A stretch of 64,000 nucleotides of DNA from Pseudoduganella sp. Lineage in GTDB: Bacteria; Pseudomonadota; Gammaproteobacteria; Burkholderiales; Burkholderiaceae_D. The stretch spans positions 1-64,000 of the forward strand of contig JAJTCO010000027.1 in assembly GCA_021323265.1 (NCBI GenBank). Reading direction: 5' to 3'. Every line of letters starts with the position of its first letter. Position 1 is the stretch's first letter. A program made the translations under genes and the position numbers. The notes beneath the pieces were generated by a model. That model worked only from the letters and a program-made list of their open reading frames with translations, did no database searches and was not told where the DNA came from. This document shows, piece after piece, positions 19,370 to 28,147 of this stretch.

Positions 19370-19999
19370 ATGGTCAGGCTGACCGACCTGGAGCACGACG
19401 CCCTCGTTGAGTTGTTCAATATCGGCGTGGGCAAAGCGGCCTCCGCCATGAGCGAGATCGTCAACGAAAGCGTCACCATGTCGGTGCCGGCCATCAGTTT
19501 CCTCACGCGCGCGGCAGCGGCCAAGCTGCTGGCCAGCCGCAGCACCGGCAACGGCCGCCTGTGCGGCATCAGCCAGCACTACAGCGGGGCCTTCGAGACC
19601 GAGGCCATCCTGATGTTCCCGGAAGAGAAAAGCCAGGAAATCGTGCGCCTGATGGTGGGCGAATCGATGCCGCTGGCCGAACTGTCGGCCATGGAGCGCG
19701 AAGCGATGAGCGAGATCGGCAATATCCTGCTGAACAGCTGCGTCGGTTCCCTGGCCAACCTGCTGGGGCACGAATTGCAAGGCTCATTGCCGGACTACCA
19801 CGTCGGCTACAGCGACGAGATCCTGGCGCTGTCGGGCCATGGCGAGACGGCCGTGCTGATGCTGCACATCGAATTCATCATCGAACGCCAGCAGATCGGC
19901 GGCGACGTCGCCTTCATCATGGACATGACGGCGCTGCACGACTTGAAGCAGCACGTGACGGCCTTCCTGGAACGCACCGTGGGCGGGGAACAGCCATGA
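19370..19999 (+). CDS. CheC-type chemotaxis phosphatase
   Basis: Two intact ExxN-x22-P signatures: ELFN...VP and EIGN...LP. Confidence 0.88.
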   Translation: MVRLTDLEHDALVELFNIGVGKAASAMSEIVNESVTMSVPAISFLTRAAAAKLLASRSTGNGRLCGISQHYSGAFETEAILMFPEEKSQEIVRLMVGESMPLAELSAMEREAMSEIGNILLNSCVGSLANLLGHELQGSLPDYHVGYSDEILALSGHGETAVLMLHIEFIIERQQIGGDVAFIMDMTALHDLKQHVTAFLERTVGGEQP

Positions 20000-20952
20000 A
20001 GTGCTCGGTCGAATCGCTTGAACTGCTGCAGGGCGTCATCGATTGCATCGACGTGGGTGCCTTCGTGCTCGACGCCAGCCAGCGCATCGTGCTGTGGAAC
20101 CGCTGGATGAGCCAGCACTCCGGCACGCTCAGCGCGGAAACGCTGGAACGCAATTTCTTCGACCTGTTCCCCGAGCAGCGCGACAAGCGGCTCGAGACGG
20201 CCATCGTCCAGGCCCTGCGCAACAACCTGCCAGCGTTGCTGTCGCAGACGCTGAACCGCTGGCCGCTGCCGCTGTACAGCAACAAGGCCACCGCCGAAAA
20301 AGGCGAGCGCATGCAGCAGCAAATTACCGTCACCCCGCTCAACCTGGCCAATGATGAGCGCTATTGCCTGATCCAGGTCAGCGACGTCAGCGCCGCCGTA
20401 CAGCGCGAAAACCTGCTGCGCGAACAGGCCCTGGCCCTGCGCTCGCAGACCCTGCTGGACGACCTGACCGGCGTGGCCAACCGCCGCCATTTCGACCTGG
20501 CAATCGACCGCGAAACGCGCCGCGCGCGCCGCATGGGCACGCCGCTCTCGCTGATGATGCTCGACATCGACTACTTCAAGGCCTACAACGACCATTACGG
20601 CCACCAGCAGGGCGATGCCTGCCTGGAAGCGGTGGCATCGGCGCTGTCGACCATGCAGCAGCGGCCGGCCGACCTGTTCGCGCGCTACGGCGGCGAGGAG
20701 TTCGCGGTGATCCTGCCCGACACGCCGGGCGAAGCGGCCGTGATGATGGCCAACGCCATGTGCCGCAAGGTGCGCGACTTGCGCATCCCGCACCAGGCTT
20801 CCCGCGCGGAAGAGCGCATCGTCACCATCAGCATCGGCGTGGCCAGCACCGACGCCGGCCACGCGGGCGAGGTCTATGACCTGATCAACGCGGCCGACCG
20901 CGCCCTCTACCAGGCCAAGGCGTGCGGCCGCAACCGCGTCGAGTCCTTGTGA
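19996..20952 (+). CDS. diguanylate cyclase with N-terminal PAS-like sensor
   Basis: RPAD-x5-GGEEF (I-site and A-site); overlaps preceding gene by ATGA. Confidence 0.9.
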   Translation: MKCSVESLELLQGVIDCIDVGAFVLDASQRIVLWNRWMSQHSGTLSAETLERNFFDLFPEQRDKRLETAIVQALRNNLPALLSQTLNRWPLPLYSNKATAEKGERMQQQITVTPLNLANDERYCLIQVSDVSAAVQRENLLREQALALRSQTLLDDLTGVANRRHFDLAIDRETRRARRMGTPLSLMMLDIDYFKAYNDHYGHQQGDACLEAVASALSTMQQRPADLFARYGGEEFAVILPDTPGEAAVMMANAMCRKVRDLRIPHQASRAEERIVTISIGVASTDAGHAGEVYDLINAADRALYQAKACGRNRVESL

Positions 20953-21509
20953 AAACCTCCGTCTTCATCGCCAGCAGCCTGGACGGGTTCATCGCCCGCG
21001 AGGACGGCAACCTCGATTGGCTGGTGGCGCGCACGCCGGTCGACGGCGACAGCGGATACGATGCCTTCATGGCCGGCGTCGATACGGTCGTCATGGGGCG
21101 CTATACGTTCGAAACGGTGCTGGGATTCGACGACTGGCCGTACCAGGGCAAGCGCGTGGTGGTCTTAAGCCGCATGCTGGCCGAAGTGCCCGCATCGCTC
21201 GCGGACAAGGTCGCCCTGCACTCCGGCCCGGTGCGCGCCCTGTACGACGCGCTGCAGGCCAGCGGCTGCCAGGGGCTGTATGTCGATGGCGGCCAGACCG
21301 TGCAAAGCTTCCTGCGCGAGGACCTGGTGGACGAGCTGACCATCACCACCATCCCCGTGCTCCTGGGTCGCGGCATTCCCCTGTTCGGCCATACCGGCCA
21401 CGATATCGCGCTGCGCCACACCGGCACGCGTCAGCTGCCGGGAGGGCTGGTGCAGGACACCTATGCCACGCGCCTGGTTGGCTTCCCGGAGCGGCCGCCC
21501 GCGCCCTGA
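20949..21509 (+). CDS. dihydrofolate reductase family/RibD C-terminal domain protein
   Basis: GTG start overlapping upstream stop (GTGA); VKTSVFIASSLDGFIAREDGNLDWL...VDGGQTVQSFLRE. Confidence 0.85.
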   Translation: MKTSVFIASSLDGFIAREDGNLDWLVARTPVDGDSGYDAFMAGVDTVVMGRYTFETVLGFDDWPYQGKRVVVLSRMLAEVPASLADKVALHSGPVRALYDALQASGCQGLYVDGGQTVQSFLREDLVDELTITTIPVLLGRGIPLFGHTGHDIALRHTGTRQLPGGLVQDTYATRLVGFPERPPAP

Positions 21510-21533
21510 TGAAGCGCGGCGGCCGGGCATCGT

Positions 21534-22571
21534 TCACGGACAGAAAAGTGCGTGCTGGCCTGCGGTATGGAAATCGCGCCAGACCCGGTTGATGTCGGAG
21601 TCCTCCTGCGCCGCACGCAGGCCGCAATACGGATAGATGTCGCCCACCGCGCGGCGCGCCGCCACCACCAGCGCCATCGACGCTGCGCGCAGCTGGGCGT
21701 CCAGCGCTTCGTCCACCGCGGCCCCCTCGCCTTGCGCCTGGGCCCAGGCCTGGTCAAGCAATGCATACACCCGCTCGCGCGCGCCCTCCAGCGCCATGAC
21801 GGCGCGTGCCAGCGCCTCCTGCGCGCCGGCCGGCTGCTGCCTGCGCGCCCCGACAACGGCGCCAGCCAGCTGCAGGAAATGGCGCGCCATGCCGGACATG
21901 TTGGCCGCCAGCGTCACCCAGGCCAGCAGCATGAAGGGGAACCGGTACAAGGTGCCGGGCGCCGTGGCGCACGCCGGGTCGATCGTGAAGCAGTGGCTGG
22001 CCGGCACCCACGCGCCCTCGATCCGGTAGCTGTGCGACGCGGTGCCGCGCATGCCGAAGCTGGCCCAGGTCGGCTCCACCACCACCTGCGCGGCCGGCAC
22101 GACGAAGGCGCGCACCGACGCCCCGTCCGGCGGCACGCCGCCTTCGCGCAAGATGGCGTTGAGCGTGAAGTGCGTCGCCATGGGCGCCCCGCTGGCGATC
22201 TCCCAACGGCCCGTGATGCGGTAACCATCGCCTTCGCGGTCCGCGAAACCGGTCGGCGCGCCGCTGCCGGCCAGGCAGACATTGGGCGTGGCGATGATGT
22301 CGCGCGCGGTCTCGGGCGGCAGGAAGCCGGCAAACCAGCCCGCTCCCGCGCACAGCGTGACAACCCAACCCACGCTGCCATCGGCCTCCGCGATCGCCTC
22401 CTCCAGCCGCACCGCCTGCGGCAAAGGCATCTGCGCCCCGCCCGCCGCCTGCGGCGCCAGCATCTTCAGCCAGCCCCGCTCGTGGATCAGCGCCTGCTGC
22501 TGCGGCAGCAGGAAACCTAGCTTGTCGGCGGCGGCGGCGCCGGCCCGGATCGTTTTTACGTCGGCATCCAT
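21534..22571 (-). CDS. acyl-CoA dehydrogenase family protein (DszC/flavin monooxygenase-like)
   Basis: ADGSVGWVVTLCAGAGWFAGFLP...GSGAPTGFADREGDGYRITGRWEIASGAPMATHF. Confidence 0.8.
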   Translation of the reverse strand: MDADVKTIRAGAAAADKLGFLLPQQQALIHERGWLKMLAPQAAGGAQMPLPQAVRLEEAIAEADGSVGWVVTLCAGAGWFAGFLPPETARDIIATPNVCLAGSGAPTGFADREGDGYRITGRWEIASGAPMATHFTLNAILREGGVPPDGASVRAFVVPAAQVVVEPTWASFGMRGTASHSYRIEGAWVPASHCFTIDPACATAPGTLYRFPFMLLAWVTLAANMSGMARHFLQLAGAVVGARRQQPAGAQEALARAVMALEGARERVYALLDQAWAQAQGEGAAVDEALDAQLRAASMALVVAARRAVGDIYPYCGLRAAQEDSDINRVWRDFHTAGQHALFCP

Positions 22572-22622
22572 ATGATTTCTGTGACAGAATTGCCAGCATT
22601 CTAAACCCAGGAGACGTCACCC

Positions 22623-23102
22623 ATGCTGCGTACCGCCCTGCTTTGCCTGATCACCGCCCTGCCCCTCGCGTCCAGCGCCGCCCCGCTCAATGCGCAGCTC
22701 ACGCAGCGCGCGGTGCTGAACCTGCATGTCGTCAAGCAGATCGCCGCCGCGGCGGAGGCCGAAGCGCGCAAGAATAACTGGAACGTTTCCATCGCCGTCG
22801 TCGACGAGGCCGGACAGCTGGTGCACTTCATCCGCATGGACGATACCGCCAATTCGAGCGTGATCGTGGCCCAGGGCAAGGCGCGCCACGCCGTGAACTA
22901 CCGGCGCGACACCAAGTTCCATCAGGACATCCTGGAAAAAGGCAATGCCGTCGTGCTCGGCCTGCCCGATGCGCTGCCGCTCGAAGGCGGCGTGCGGCTG
23001 GTGGCGAACGGCAAGGTGATTGGCGCCATCGGCGTGGCGGGCGTCCAGGCGCCGCAGGACGCCCAGATCGCGCGCGCCGGCGCGGCGCTGCTGCAGGATT
23101 AA
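22623..23102 (+). CDS. GlcG/HbpS family heme-binding protein, exported
   Basis: Signal peptide then AAAAEAEARKNNWNVSIAVVDEAGQLVHFIRMDDT...GGVRLVANGKVIGAIGVAGV. Confidence 0.85.
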   Translation: MLRTALLCLITALPLASSAAPLNAQLTQRAVLNLHVVKQIAAAAEAEARKNNWNVSIAVVDEAGQLVHFIRMDDTANSSVIVAQGKARHAVNYRRDTKFHQDILEKGNAVVLGLPDALPLEGGVRLVANGKVIGAIGVAGVQAPQDAQIARAGAALLQD

Positions 23103-24277
23103 GCCGCCGACAAGGCCAGCACCACCAGGGCGTACATGCTCAGCACGATGAAGGCGATCAGGAGCAGGAAGCAGGTGCGCCAGAATGCGCCGAAGCGCGA
23201 CAGGGCGTAGGTGCCGCGCAGCTGCAGGAACATGTGCACTGGCGGCACGAAGGCGAACAGGCTGGCCGCCCAGCCTTCGAAACCGAAGTAGCCCAGCGTC
23301 GCGACGCACGTAAACAGCAGCGCCATGAAGGACAGCGAGTACAGCGAAAACACGGCGTGGTCGTACATGGAGATGCCGCGGCGCCAGAAGAACATCATCC
23401 AGAGGAAAGGCATGGAGATCGGCACCAGCAGGAACGAGTACTTATAGGCGGCGTTCTTCAACTTGTACATCGCCAGGTCCGGATTGTCGACCGCATGCTT
23501 GATGCCCTTGTCGATCCAGGCGATATCGCTGAAGTTCTTCGTCTTGCCATCGAGTTCGATTCCGGATTCGCTGGCAATGAGCTTGATCGCGCTTTCCGCG
23601 TCGTCCGCCTTCTTGACGACAGGCGCGGCCGGCTTCGCGGCAGGCGTGGCCTGCGCAGCAGCTTCCGCCTCGGCGGCCTTCAGGTCCGCTTCGCGCTTGG
23701 CCAGTTTCGCGCGCGCCTTTTCCACCGCCTTGCGCGCAGGTTCGATTGAGGCACTTTCCTGTTCCGCCTCTTTCAACCGTCCTTCTGCCTCGGCCAGTAC
23801 TTCGCGCGCGTGTTGAACCTTGTCCTTGTGGCCCTCGACGTACTTTGCCTTGGCCTCTGGCCCCGTGGTTACCGCTTTGCCGTCTTCCGACGTCATGGTC
23901 AGCGAGAAGACAAAGAACATGAAGAACATCATGAACAGGAACAGCGCCAGCGGCGACACGAAGCGCGTGCGCTGGCCGTCGATATAGCGCCGCGTCAGTT
24001 CGCCCGGCCGCGCCACCAGCAGCGGCAAGGTGCGCCAGCCCTTGGTGTCGAAGTGCAGCAGGCCGTGAATCAACTCCTCGCCCAGGTGCAGCACGGACTT
24101 GTGCAGGTGGCCCTTCTGGCCGCAATGGCCGCAGTAATTGCCGGCGACAGGCGTGCCGCAATTGGCGCAGGCCTGGCCGTGGGCGTGGCCGCCGGCCCTG
24201 CCGGCATCGCCCTCAACTTCCTTCGCTACCAGGCCGGCCGTGAGCAGGTCACCTGCCGCTTCAACTTCGAGTCCCAT
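23099..24277 (-). CDS. DUF3667-type membrane protein with N-terminal zinc ribbon
   Basis: CANCGTPVAGNYCGHCGQ; RPGELTRRYIDGQRTRFVSPLALFLFMMF. Confidence 0.8.
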   Translation of the reverse strand: MGLEVEAAGDLLTAGLVAKEVEGDAGRAGGHAHGQACANCGTPVAGNYCGHCGQKGHLHKSVLHLGEELIHGLLHFDTKGWRTLPLLVARPGELTRRYIDGQRTRFVSPLALFLFMMFFMFFVFSLTMTSEDGKAVTTGPEAKAKYVEGHKDKVQHAREVLAEAEGRLKEAEQESASIEPARKAVEKARAKLAKREADLKAAEAEAAAQATPAAKPAAPVVKKADDAESAIKLIASESGIELDGKTKNFSDIAWIDKGIKHAVDNPDLAMYKLKNAAYKYSFLLVPISMPFLWMMFFWRRGISMYDHAVFSLYSLSFMALLFTCVATLGYFGFEGWAASLFAFVPPVHMFLQLRGTYALSRFGAFWRTCFLLLIAFIVLSMYALVVLALSAA

Positions 24278-24282
24278 TGTTC

Positions 24283-24843
24283 TTACTCCGCTGTATTCAT
24301 TGATGCGATGGCTTGCGCCGACTCGATGACGGTGGCGTATTCGCCGTGCAGGTTGGACAGGGCCATGGCATGCACCTCCTGCGCGCTGCGGTGAACGCCG
24401 TCATGGTCAATCTGGGCGTAAGCATAGCAGCCATCCTCCGCCACGTAGGCCTTGAAGCCCAGGTTGCCCGCCGTGCGAGCGGTGGATTCCACCGAATTGT
24501 TGGTGCTGACGCCGACGATCAGCAGCGCCTCGATGCCGCGCACGTGCAGGCAGCGTTCCAGTCCTGTATTGATGAAGGCATCCGGCACATTCTTTTCCAC
24601 CACGTGCTCGCCGGCCAGCGGCGCCAGCGCCGGCTGGAATTGCGCCCCCGGCTGACCCGGCCAGAACGGCGAACCGGGCGTGCGCGACATATGGCGCACG
24701 TGCACCACCGGCGCGCCATGTCCGCGCCAGTGCGCCAGCAGGCCGGCGATGACTTCTTCCGCCTGGTGGTTGTTGCGCCGCGCCGCCTCGGGCCAGCGCA
24801 TGCCGACCTGCATGTCGACGATAATCAGTGCAGCTTTCCGCAT
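24283..24843 (-). CDS. isochorismatase/cysteine hydrolase family protein
   Basis: MRKAALIIVDMQVGM..., VEKNVPDAF, VGVSTNNSVESTARTAGNLGF. Confidence 0.85.
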   Translation of the reverse strand: MRKAALIIVDMQVGMRWPEAARRNNHQAEEVIAGLLAHWRGHGAPVVHVRHMSRTPGSPFWPGQPGAQFQPALAPLAGEHVVEKNVPDAFINTGLERCLHVRGIEALLIVGVSTNNSVESTARTAGNLGFKAYVAEDGCYAYAQIDHDGVHRSAQEVHAMALSNLHGEYATVIESAQAIASMNTAE

Positions 24844-24930
24844 CACGCTTGCCCCGCCCTTTACCATCAGGAAGTTCCAAAAGGCAATACGGTAACACAA
24901 CATTGCCAGAAAAACAGCGGCGCAGTCCGT

Positions 24931-25425
24931 TCAAGCCAGCTTCGGCAGGTTGCCCGGCGCGGCCGGATTGCGCAGGAAGTCGCACAGCATGTCGGCATAC
25001 ACGCCGACATCGCCCTGTTGCAGGCAGGCCAGCACGAAATAGTCGGCCAGCACTTCGGCCTGCGCTTCCATGTTGAAGTCGCACAGGCGCAGTTCGGCCG
25101 ACACCTGGTAGTCGTAGCTCAGGCCGATGCGCACGGCGCCGCGCCACAGCACCGGGTAGCCCAGCTGGTATTGCCAGACGTGCGCCATCTCGTGCATGAA
25201 CCAGTGCTGTTCGCGTTCGGTGGCGGCGGAAAAGTCGTCGCGGTAGCGGGTGGCGTGGAAGTACAGTTCGCCGTTCGGCGTGATGCAGACGTCTTTGCGC
25301 TGCAGGAGGGGAATGAAGCGGGTGTTGTGGACGCGCACGCGCTGGTAGTCGATCGCGCCGGCAAACACCAGCCGGGCCAGCGCGATCTCGCCCGACGTCA
25401 GTGGCCGGGCGATCCGTTCCATCAC
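24931..25425 (-). CDS. putative HExxH zinc metallopeptidase-like protein
   Basis: FMHEMAHVWQYQLGYPV and downstream EAQAEVLADYF (third-ligand-like); overlaps eda by 4 nt. Confidence 0.65.
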   Translation of the reverse strand: MMERIARPLTSGEIALARLVFAGAIDYQRVRVHNTRFIPLLQRKDVCITPNGELYFHATRYRDDFSAATEREQHWFMHEMAHVWQYQLGYPVLWRGAVRIGLSYDYQVSAELRLCDFNMEAQAEVLADYFVLACLQQGDVGVYADMLCDFLRNPAAPGNLPKLA

Positions 25426-26042
25426 TGGCGCAGCGCGCTGGCTGCCTTGGCGATGGCGGTGATGCGGTCCCAGTCGCCCGCCTGCATGGCATCCTTGGGC
25501 GTGAGCCAGGAGCCGCCCACGCAGGCCACGTTCTTCAGCGACAGGAAGGCTGGCGCGGTATCCTGCGAAATGCCGCCGGTGGGGCAGAACATCACGTCCG
25601 GCAGCGGGCCGGCAATCGCGCTCAGCATGCCGACGCCGCCGGCCGGCACGGCCGGGAACAGTTTCAACTGCTTGAAGCCCTGCTCGCGCGCCTTCATCAC
25701 TTCGGACGGCGTCATCACGCCAGGCAGCAGCGGCAGGCCGCTGGACTTGGCGGCGCCGATCAGCGCATCGGTCAGGCCGGGCGACACGCCGAACACGGCG
25801 CCGGCGTCGCGCGCCGCGGCAAATTCCTCGGGCTGGGTCAGCGTGCCGACGCCGACGATGGCGCCTTCCACTTGGCTCATGGCGCGGATCGCGCCCAGGC
25901 CGTGCTGGGTGCGCAGGGTCACTTCCAGCACGCGGATGCCGCCCGCCACCAGGGCCTTGGCCAGTGGCACGGCGTGCTCCGGGTCGTCGATCGCGATGAC
26001 GGGAATCACGGCCGATGTACGCATAATCTCAAGCAGGGTCAT
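25422..26042 (-). CDS. eda: KDPG/KHG aldolase
   Basis: PVIAIDDPEHAVPLAKALVAGGIRVLEVTLRT...QLKLFPA...CPTGGI. Confidence 0.95.
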   Translation of the reverse strand: MTLLEIMRTSAVIPVIAIDDPEHAVPLAKALVAGGIRVLEVTLRTQHGLGAIRAMSQVEGAIVGVGTLTQPEEFAAARDAGAVFGVSPGLTDALIGAAKSSGLPLLPGVMTPSEVMKAREQGFKQLKLFPAVPAGGVGMLSAIAGPLPDVMFCPTGGISQDTAPAFLSLKNVACVGGSWLTPKDAMQAGDWDRITAIAKAASALRQ

Positions 26043-26043
26043 A

Positions 26044-27966
26044 TCAGGCTTTCTTGGCAAGGAAATCTTCATCGGAACCGGGCATGGTATTGCCCACGTT
26101 GTCGCCGCCGTGCAGCTGCACGGTGGTCGGGATCGGGGACGGCAGCGGGAAGCTGGTGGCGCCCTGCTCCGCCGCGCACACGGTGCTGCGGAACATGCTG
26201 AACAGCTCGCGCCCCATGCCGATCTGGTTGGGAGTCAGGTCGGCCTGCGCCAGCGAGCGGCCGCACCACTCGTCGGACGGCACCAGCGCGTCCAGCGTGC
26301 CGCTGGCGGCGTCGAGGCGGATCAGGTCACCGTCGCGCACCAGGCCGAGCGGGCCGCCGGCCAGGATTTCCGGCGAGACGTGGATGGCGGCGGGCACCTT
26401 GCCCGAGGCGCCGGACATGCGGCCGTCGGTCACCAGCGCCACCTTGCGGCCCGCGTCCTGCAGGTTGGCCAGCGCCGGGGTCAGTGCGTGCAGTTCCGGC
26501 ATGCCGTTCGCCTTCGGGCCCTGGAAGCGCAGCACGGCCACGAAATCGCGATCGAGCTCGCCCGTCTTGTAGGCGGCCATGAACGCTTCCTGCGAGTCGA
26601 ATACCAGGGCCGGCGCTTCCACCACGCGGTGTTCTTCCTTGACGGCGGAGACCTTCATGATGGCGCGCCCCAGGTTGCCCTGCACCAGCACCATGCCGCC
26701 GTCCTTCGAGAACGGGTCGGCGGCGCCGCGCAGCACCTTCTCGTCGGCGCTGCGTGCCGGCGCTTCGCGGAACACGACGCCGCTGGCGTCGTCGTTCAGG
26801 AACGGCTCGCCGCAATGCTTGCGCAGGCCCTTGCCCAGGATGGTGTTGACGTCCTCGTGCAGCAGGCCGGCGTCCAGCAGCTCGCGGATCACGAAGCCGG
26901 TGCCGCCCGCGGCGTGGAAGTGGTTCACGTCGGCGTCGCCGTTGGGGTAGATGCGGCACAGCAGCGGCACCACGGCCGACAGCTCGTTGAAGTCGTCCCA
27001 GTCGATCACGATGCCGGCGGCCTTGGCGATGGCAACCAGGTGCAGCGTGTGGTTGGTCGAGCCCCCGGTGGCCAGCAGGCCCACCACGGCGTTGATGATG
27101 GACTTCTCGTCGACGATATGGCCGACCGGAATGTAGTCGGCGCCCATTTCGGTGATCTGCGCGGCGCGCTGGGCGGCGGCGGCGGTGAGCGCGTCGCGCA
27201 GCGGCGTGCCCGGATTGATGAAGGCGGCGCCCGGCAGGTGCAGGCCCATGATCTCCATCAGCAGCTGGTTCGAGTTGGCCGTGCCGTAGAAGGTGCAGGT
27301 GCCGGCGCCGTGGTAGGACTGGGCCTCGCCTTCGAGCAGTTCTTCGCGCGTGGCCTTGCCTTGCGCATAGCGCTGGCGGATCGCCGCCTTTTCCTTGTTC
27401 GACAGGCCGGACGTCATGGGGCCGGCCGGCACGAACACGGCCGGCAGGTGGCCGAAGTGCAGCGCGCCGATCAGCAGGCCCGGGACGATCTTGTCGCACA
27501 CGCCCAGGTATAGCACGGAATCGAACATATTGTGCGACAGGCCGATGGCGGTCGACATCGCAATGGCGTCGCGCGAGAACAGCGACAGCTCCATGCCCGG
27601 CTGGCCCTGGGTCACGCCGTCGCACATGGCGGGCGTAGCGCCGGCAAACTGCGCCACCGCGCCGACCTTGCGCACCGCGTCCTTGATGATGGCCGGGAAG
27701 GTCTCGAACGGCTGGTGTGCCGACAGCATGTCGTTATAGGCCGAGATGATGGCCACGGAAGGCTGCTTCACTTCCTTCAGGATCAGCTTGTCCTTTGCCG
27801 GGAAGGCGGCGAAGCCGTGCGCCAGGTTGGTGCAGGACAGGGTGCCGCGCTGGGTGCGGCCCTTGATGCGGGCCGCTTCGAGGTGCGCCAGGTAGGCGCC
27901 GCGGGAGGCGCGGCTGCGCTGGGTGACGCGCGCGGTGACTTTTTCCAGGACTGGATGCAACGGCAT
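26044..27966 (-). CDS. edd: phosphogluconate dehydratase
   Basis: IlvD/Edd family, [28 protein letters not shown], 640 aa. Confidence 0.95.
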   Translation of the reverse strand: MPLHPVLEKVTARVTQRSRASRGAYLAHLEAARIKGRTQRGTLSCTNLAHGFAAFPAKDKLILKEVKQPSVAIISAYNDMLSAHQPFETFPAIIKDAVRKVGAVAQFAGATPAMCDGVTQGQPGMELSLFSRDAIAMSTAIGLSHNMFDSVLYLGVCDKIVPGLLIGALHFGHLPAVFVPAGPMTSGLSNKEKAAIRQRYAQGKATREELLEGEAQSYHGAGTCTFYGTANSNQLLMEIMGLHLPGAAFINPGTPLRDALTAAAAQRAAQITEMGADYIPVGHIVDEKSIINAVVGLLATGGSTNHTLHLVAIAKAAGIVIDWDDFNELSAVVPLLCRIYPNGDADVNHFHAAGGTGFVIRELLDAGLLHEDVNTILGKGLRKHCGEPFLNDDASGVVFREAPARSADEKVLRGAADPFSKDGGMVLVQGNLGRAIMKVSAVKEEHRVVEAPALVFDSQEAFMAAYKTGELDRDFVAVLRFQGPKANGMPELHALTPALANLQDAGRKVALVTDGRMSGASGKVPAAIHVSPEILAGGPLGLVRDGDLIRLDAASGTLDALVPSDEWCGRSLAQADLTPNQIGMGRELFSMFRSTVCAAEQGATSFPLPSPIPTTVQLHGGDNVGNTMPGSDEDFLAKKA

Positions 27967-27991
27967 GATCGTTCCTTTTCAGTGAATTTCA

Positions 27992-28006
27992 GGAAATTTT
28001 ACTACA
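27992..28006 (-). promoter_or_regulatory. candidate HexR operator upstream of edd
   Basis: TGTAGTAAAATTTCC on minus strand, ~26 nt from edd ATG; resembles TGTARTnnnATTACA. Confidence 0.5.
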
Positions 28007-28084
28007 AAATCCCCGAGCGCGAGCGCCACCGATGCGCCAAATTACGCCTATAAGCCCCTGATTGCGTCCATATGCCAAAAGATT

Positions 28085-28099
28085 TGTAGTGAATTTACC
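28085..28099 (+). promoter_or_regulatory. candidate HexR operator upstream of pgi
   Basis: TGTAGTGAATTTACC, ~49 nt from pgi ATG. Confidence 0.5.
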
Positions 28100-28147
28100 T
28101 GATTTTCCTGTATATTAAGCACTACGAATCAACTTACCCGGACAATT

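Noticed and set aside
24313-27513. 1066-aa plus-strand ORF
   Set aside because: Antisense to hydrolase, eda and edd; no recognisable domain.
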